From Paracoccus gahaiensis (lineage in GTDB: Bacteria > Pseudomonadota > Alphaproteobacteria > Rhodobacterales > Rhodobacteraceae), in NCBI RefSeq assembly GCF_005048225.1, contig NZ_SUNI01000017.1, forward strand, positions 22,908 to 86,907: a DNA stretch of 64,000 bases, given 5' to 3'. The position numbers were made by a program, and so were the translations under genes. Positions 60,467 to 64,000 of this stretch are shown here, one piece after another. The notes beneath the pieces are model-generated. The model saw nothing but the letters and a program-made list of their open reading frames with translations, was not told the DNA's origin and ran no database searches. The stretch's first letter is position 1. Each line of letters opens with the position of its first letter.

Positions 60467-61714
60467 ATGGCAGGGCAGTCCGGCAGCCTGGGGATCGACT
60501 TCGGGACCTCGAACTCGGCGGCGGGGCATCTGGTGGACGGGCGGCCGCGGCTGATCCCGATGGCGCCGGGGCAGACGACCATGCCCACGACCTTCTTCAT
60601 CGACAGCGACGCGCGGCGCCTGCTGATGGGCGAGGCCGCGAACCGGGCGCTGCTGGACGGGCGCGAGGGGCGGTTCATGCGGGCATTGAAGCGCGTGCTG
60701 GGCACCAGCCTGATGCACGAGCCGCGCCAGATCCTGTCCGAACGCGTGACCTTCGTCGACATCATCGCGCGCTTCCTCAACCGCATCAAGACCACGGCCG
60801 AGGCCGAGACGGGCCTGACCTTCCGCCGCGCCCTGTCGGGCCGCCCGGTGGTCTTTCACGGCGCGGACGACCCGCGCGAGGCTCAGGCGCTGGCGGATCT
60901 GCGCCGCTGCTATCTGGCGGCGGGCTTTGACGAGGTGGACTTCCTGCCCGAACCCGAGGCCGCGGCCATCGCCAGCGGCGTGACCGCCGAGCCGGGTGCG
61001 GTGGGGCTGATCGTCGATGTGGGCGGCGGCACCTCGGATTTTTCGCTGTTCCGGGCCGAAGCGGACGGGGTGAGCATCCTCGCCAGCCACGGCATCCGCA
61101 TCGGCGGCACCGATTTCGACCGCGCGATCAATCTGGACCGGGTGATGCCGCTTCTGGGCAAGGGATCGACGCTGCGGCGCGCGATGGGGCCGGGCACCGG
61201 GCCGGTGCCCAATGCGATCTTCAATGAACTGGCGACCTGGGAACGCATCGCCTTCGCCTATACCCCCCAGAACCGCCGCCTGGTGGCCGAGATGGCGCGG
61301 CTGGCCGAGGCGCCCGAGCGCATCGCCCGTCTGGCCCGGGTGCTGGAGGACGAGCTGGGCCATGACACCGCCTTCGCGGTCGAGGCGGGCAAGATCGCGG
61401 CCAATGACGGGCTGACCTCGGCGGCCATCGCGCTGGACCAGATCCAGCCAGGCCTGAGCGCGCCCCTGCCGCCCGAGGTGCTGGCGCAGATCCTGTCCGC
61501 CCCCGGCCAGCAGCTGCGCGAGGCCGCGCGCGAGACGCTGCGCCGGGCCGGGCTGCAGACCGGGCAAGTGGACCGGGTGATCTATGTCGGCGGCTCAAGC
61601 CTGATGGCGGTGGTGGGCGACAGCCTGCGCGCCGAGTTCCCCGACGCCCGCCATTCGGTGACCGAGGTCTTCACCGCCGTCACCGACGGTCTGGCCATCG
61701 CCGCCGCGCGCTAG
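60467..61714 (+). CDS. Hsp70-family chaperone-like protein, YegD type
   Basis: A 415-residue actin-fold ATPase like E. coli YegD; it has the Hsp70 nucleotide-binding domain but no substrate-binding domain. Phosphate 1 loop is GIDFGTSNSAAGH, phosphate 2 loop LIVDVGGGTSDFSLF, and the adenosine motif VIYVGGSSLMAVVG. FLPEPEAAAIASG is also conserved. ATG 60467 was chosen over GTG 60452, which has only 3 bases to AAGG. It converges with gbpR and the two stop codons share CTAG. Client proteins are unknown. Confidence 0.9.
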   Translation: MAGQSGSLGIDFGTSNSAAGHLVDGRPRLIPMAPGQTTMPTTFFIDSDARRLLMGEAANRALLDGREGRFMRALKRVLGTSLMHEPRQILSERVTFVDIIARFLNRIKTTAEAETGLTFRRALSGRPVVFHGADDPREAQALADLRRCYLAAGFDEVDFLPEPEAAAIASGVTAEPGAVGLIVDVGGGTSDFSLFRAEADGVSILASHGIRIGGTDFDRAINLDRVMPLLGKGSTLRRAMGPGTGPVPNAIFNELATWERIAFAYTPQNRRLVAEMARLAEAPERIARLARVLEDELGHDTAFAVEAGKIAANDGLTSAAIALDQIQPGLSAPLPPEVLAQILSAPGQQLREAARETLRRAGLQTGQVDRVIYVGGSSLMAVVGDSLRAEFPDARHSVTEVFTAVTDGLAIAAAR

Positions 61715-62661
61715 AGGTTCGCGCCGGGGCGCTGGCGCGACTTCTCGATCACGCAGGCCCGCAGCCGTTCCGCCAGGGGCGAGGGCGGGCGGCGGCGCAG
61801 GCTGAGCAGGTAATAGGGCGGCACGCTGATCTGTCCCTGCAAGGGCAGGCGCGCGAAGCGGGCGCTGACCGGCGGGTCGGTCAACAGGGCCACGACCTCG
61901 TCCGACAGGGGCGCGATCGCGTCGCTTTGCGCCAGATAGGACACGGTGAACAGCAAGGACGGGCTGTTCACGACATTGCGCGGCTCGGACAGGCCGGCGC
62001 TGGCGAAGGCGTCCAGCGTCGCCTCGCGGATCGGCGCGCCGCGGCTCTGCATGATCCAGGGCTGGTCCAGAAGCCGGGCCAGGCCGACGGGGCGGCCGTC
62101 ATCCAGCGGATGGCCCAAGCGCACGCAGAAACTGACCTTCTCGTCGCGCATCGGCTGGATCAGCAATTCGCGGCTGTCGAATTCGGGCAGGATGCGGGCC
62201 AGCACGAAATCCATGTCGCCCGCGACCAGATGGCCCAGCAGCTCACGCGAGGGCATGACATCGACCGTCACCTCGGCCTCGGGGGCCTCGTCCTTGATCT
62301 GGCGGATGGCCGAGACGAGGTAATCGACCGCCGGGCCGGTGACCGCGCCCACCCGCACCGATCCGGCCAGCCCCCCCGCCAGCGCGCGCACGTCGCCCGC
62401 CAGCCCCTGCATCTCGTGCAGGATCACCCCGGCGCGGCGCAGGACCGCCGCCCCGATCTCGGTCGGCGCCATGCCCTTGGGGTGGCGGGCGAACAGCGCG
62501 GCGCCCAGCTGGCGCTCGGTCTCGGCCAGCAGGCGCGAGGCGGCGGGCTGGCTGAGCCCGCAGCTGGCCGCCGCCTGCTGCAGCTGGCCCGCCTCGGCGA
62601 TCTGCAGGATCAGGCGCAGCTGCGCGGGCTTCAGCATCAGGCGGGCGGGGGCAAGGCACAT
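61711..62661 (-). CDS. gbpR: LysR-family regulator GbpR-like, next to chvE
   Basis: A 316-residue LysR regulator. [23 protein letters not shown] then [20 protein letters not shown]. The effector domain starts [20 protein letters not shown]. GbpR, the galactose-binding-protein regulator of Agrobacterium and Azospirillum, lies divergent from chvE just as here and represses or activates it according to sugar. ATG 62661 follows AGGA; ATG 62637 (MLKPAQL) is an alternative. The gap of 136 bases to chvE carries the shared promoter region. Confidence 0.88.
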   Translation of the reverse strand: MCLAPARLMLKPAQLRLILQIAEAGQLQQAAASCGLSQPAASRLLAETERQLGAALFARHPKGMAPTEIGAAVLRRAGVILHEMQGLAGDVRALAGGLAGSVRVGAVTGPAVDYLVSAIRQIKDEAPEAEVTVDVMPSRELLGHLVAGDMDFVLARILPEFDSRELLIQPMRDEKVSFCVRLGHPLDDGRPVGLARLLDQPWIMQSRGAPIREATLDAFASAGLSEPRNVVNSPSLLFTVSYLAQSDAIAPLSDEVVALLTDPPVSARFARLPLQGQISVPPYYLLSLRRRPPSPLAERLRACVIEKSRQRPGANL

Positions 62662-62696
62662 ATCAATCCTGTCATGCAGATTTCGGGTTATGTCAA

Positions 62697-62726
62697 TTTA
62701 CCATCATGTGCCCGCATTGCTATGGT
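62697..62726 (+). promoter_or_regulatory. Candidate chvE promoter
   Basis: TTTACC (62697-62702), 18 bases, TATGGT (62721-62726), in the A/T-rich gbpR-chvE gap. TGTCAA just before it (62691-62696) is TTGACA on the minus strand and may be the -35 of gbpR, although no good -10 follows. Confidence 0.4.
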
Positions 62727-62797
62727 CATCGCGTGCCGACGGGAGACGGCAATCGACAAGAGGGCGGCGGCCCGGATCCGCCACGGGGGAGGACACC

Positions 62798-63853
62798 ATG
62801 AAGATCAAGACAACGGCCGTCGCGCTGGCGATCGGCGTATCCTGGCTGGCCACGGGCGCCATGGCGCAGACCATCGGCATCGCGATGCCCACCAAGTCGT
62901 CGGCGCGCTGGATCGACGACGGCAACAACATGGTCCGGCAGTTCGAGGAGGCCGGCTACGAGACCGACCTGCAATATGCCGAGGACGACATCCCCAACCA
63001 GCTGGCCCAGGTCGAGAACATGATCACCAAGGGCGTCGACGTGCTGGTGATCGCCGCCATCGACGGCACCACGCTGTCGAACGCACTGGCCAATGCCGCA
63101 GCCTCCGACATCCGGGTGATCGCCTATGACCGGCTGATCCGCGACACGCCGGACGTGGACTATTACGCCACCTTCGACAATTTCTCGGTCGGCGTGATGC
63201 AGGCCAGCTCGCTGGTCGCCGGGCTGGAGGAGCGCTTTCCCGACCAGACCCCGTGGAACGTGGAACTGTTCGGCGGCAGCCCCGACGACAACAACGCCTA
63301 TTTCTTCTATGACGGCGCCATGTCGATCCTGCAGCCGCTGATCGACGAGGGCCGCATCGCCATCGTGTCGGGTCAGGCGGGCATGGACACCGTGGGCACG
63401 CTGCGGTGGGACGGTTCGGCCGCGCAGGCGCGCATGGATAACCTGCTGTCCTCGGCCTATACCGACGCGCAGGTCCATGGCGTCCTGTCGCCCTATGACG
63501 GGATCTCGATCGGGATCCTCTCGTCGCTCAAGGGCGTGGGCTATGGTTCGGGCGATCTGCCCATGCCCATCGTCACCGGCCAGGATGCCGAGGTGCAATC
63601 GGTCAAGTCGATCGTCGCGGGCGAGCAATATGCGACCGTCTTCAAGGATACGCGCGAGCTGGCCCGGGTCACGGTCGGCATGGTCGACGCCATGCTGAAG
63701 GGCGGCGAGCCCGAGATCAACGACACCGAGACCTATGACAACGGCGTCAAGGTGGTCCCCTCGTTCCTGCTGGAGCCCGTGCCGGTCGATGGCGCGAACT
63801 GGAGCGAGGTTCTGGTCGACAGCGGGTACTACACCGCCGAGCAGATCCAGTGA
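62798..63853 (+). CDS. chvE: Multiple-sugar-binding periplasmic protein ChvE
   Basis: A 351-residue periplasmic sugar-binding protein of the ChvE/MmsA-system group that binds glucose, galactose, arabinose or xylose. Signal peptide [20 protein letters not shown] is followed by [80 protein letters not shown] and [16 protein letters not shown] are hallmark blocks. ATG 62798 lies 5 bases after GGGGGAGGA. In Agrobacterium it also feeds the VirA sensor; here it most likely serves uptake and perhaps chemotaxis. A hairpin separates it from gguA. Confidence 0.94.
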   Translation: MKIKTTAVALAIGVSWLATGAMAQTIGIAMPTKSSARWIDDGNNMVRQFEEAGYETDLQYAEDDIPNQLAQVENMITKGVDVLVIAAIDGTTLSNALANAAASDIRVIAYDRLIRDTPDVDYYATFDNFSVGVMQASSLVAGLEERFPDQTPWNVELFGGSPDDNNAYFFYDGAMSILQPLIDEGRIAIVSGQAGMDTVGTLRWDGSAAQARMDNLLSSAYTDAQVHGVLSPYDGISIGILSSLKGVGYGSGDLPMPIVTGQDAEVQSVKSIVAGEQYATVFKDTRELARVTVGMVDAMLKGGEPEINDTETYDNGVKVVPSFLLEPVPVDGANWSEVLVDSGYYTAEQIQ

Positions 63854-63862
63854 GACCGTGGT

Positions 63863-63883
63863 GCCGCCCCCAAGCGGGGCGGC
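63863..63883 (+). repeat. Intercistronic GC hairpin after chvE
   Basis: A perfect 8-bp stem, GCCGCCCC (63863-63870) with GGGGCGGC (63876-63883), loop CAAGC, 10 bases after the chvE stop. It mirrors the hairpin after smoE and probably protects the binding-protein mRNA. Confidence 0.65.
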
Positions 63884-63904
63884 GCCGCCAAGGGGGGATG
63901 GGCC

Positions 63905-64000
63905 ATGACCGCGCTGCTTGAAATGCGCCGCATCAGCAAAAGCTTTCCGGGCGTGAAGGCTCTGGACGATGTCAGCCTGTCCGTGGCCGAGGGCGAGATC
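63905..64000 (+). CDS. gguA: Sugar ABC transporter ATPase GguA, N-terminal part (runs off window)
   Basis: Only 32 residues are present: MTALLEMRRISKSFPGVKAL followed by DDVSLSVAEGEI. This is the start of ABC sugar ATPases of the AraG/RbsA/GguA family, and chvE-gguA-gguB is the known order. ATG 63905 follows a run of G with moderate spacing. Walker A lies beyond the edge. Confidence 0.8.
   Translation, partial: MTALLEMRRISKSFPGVKALDDVSLSVAEGEI

Noticed and set aside
62668..62696. TTGACA-17 promoter for gbpR
   Set aside because: The -35 is perfect but the -10 would be GACAGG, with almost no match; not listed as a feature of its own.

Overview
The window is high-GC DNA (extreme G/C in third codon positions) from an alphaproteobacterium, most likely Rhodobacteraceae and Paracoccus-like. 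Supporting signs are an SmoEFGK/MtlK polyol operon, a GbpR-ChvE-GguA sugar locus, an SqrR/BigR sulfide switch and CheA-W-R chemotaxis genes. A complete repABC module at 8.2-11.8 kb places the window on a secondary replicon (megaplasmid or chromid). I saw no transposase, phage module or CRISPR array, and no rRNA or tRNA gene.

Layout. 0-8.2 kb: end of a ferric-reductase-like gene, then HAD phosphatase, SorC regulator, polyol ABC transporter smoEFGK and mannitol 2-dehydrogenase. 8.2-11.8 kb: repC, repB and repA on the minus strand. With them come two 16-bp parS-like palindromes, an A/T-rich dyad inside repC (candidate oriV) and an antisense RNA between repB and repC. 11.9-17.3 kb: a Fic protein behind a three-arm repeat, a receiver protein, a GlcG/HbpS protein, a YitT membrane protein, a PQQ-type sugar dehydrogenase and an acidic exported protein. 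17.3-26.7 kb: glgE, treS-maltokinase, glgB and malQ, one overlapping minus-strand operon turning trehalose/maltose into branched alpha-glucan. Its putative promoter has the same GGAAC-N17-GTT form as the one before the acidic exported protein. 26.9-28.5 kb: 3-methyladenine glycosylase and a drug/metabolite transporter.

28.7-37.6 kb: chemotaxis. Methyl-accepting chemotaxis protein, cheD and cheB run left; STAS protein, cheY, cheA, cheW, cheR, a second cheY and a 125-residue CheZ/CheT-like candidate run right. 37.6-38.8 kb holds no convincing gene. 38.8-42.0 kb: PHB-depolymerase-like esterase, small HNH-like protein, cell-wall hydrolase and DUF1275 protein. 42.2-47.4 kb: a sulfur block with Crp/Fnr regulator, DUF2892 protein, SulP permease, Blh/ETHE1-like hydrolase, two half-size YeeE/YedE proteins and the divergent repressor BigR/SqrR. 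47.5-52.3 kb: acyl-CoA synthetase and a TRAP transporter. 52.4-55.6 kb: exported phytase-like esterase, DCC and DUF427 proteins. 55.6-59.7 kb: an AttEFGH-like ABC exporter with lipocalin-like partner. 59.8-64 kb: CBS protein, Hsp70-like YegD, then gbpR, chvE and the start of gguA.

The gene set reads as a catabolic and adaptive replicon: polyol and aldose uptake, glucan storage, sulfide defence, chemotaxis and organic-acid uptake. Most operons are tightly packed with ATGA or TGATG overlaps, so most regulatory signals sit in a few intergenic gaps.
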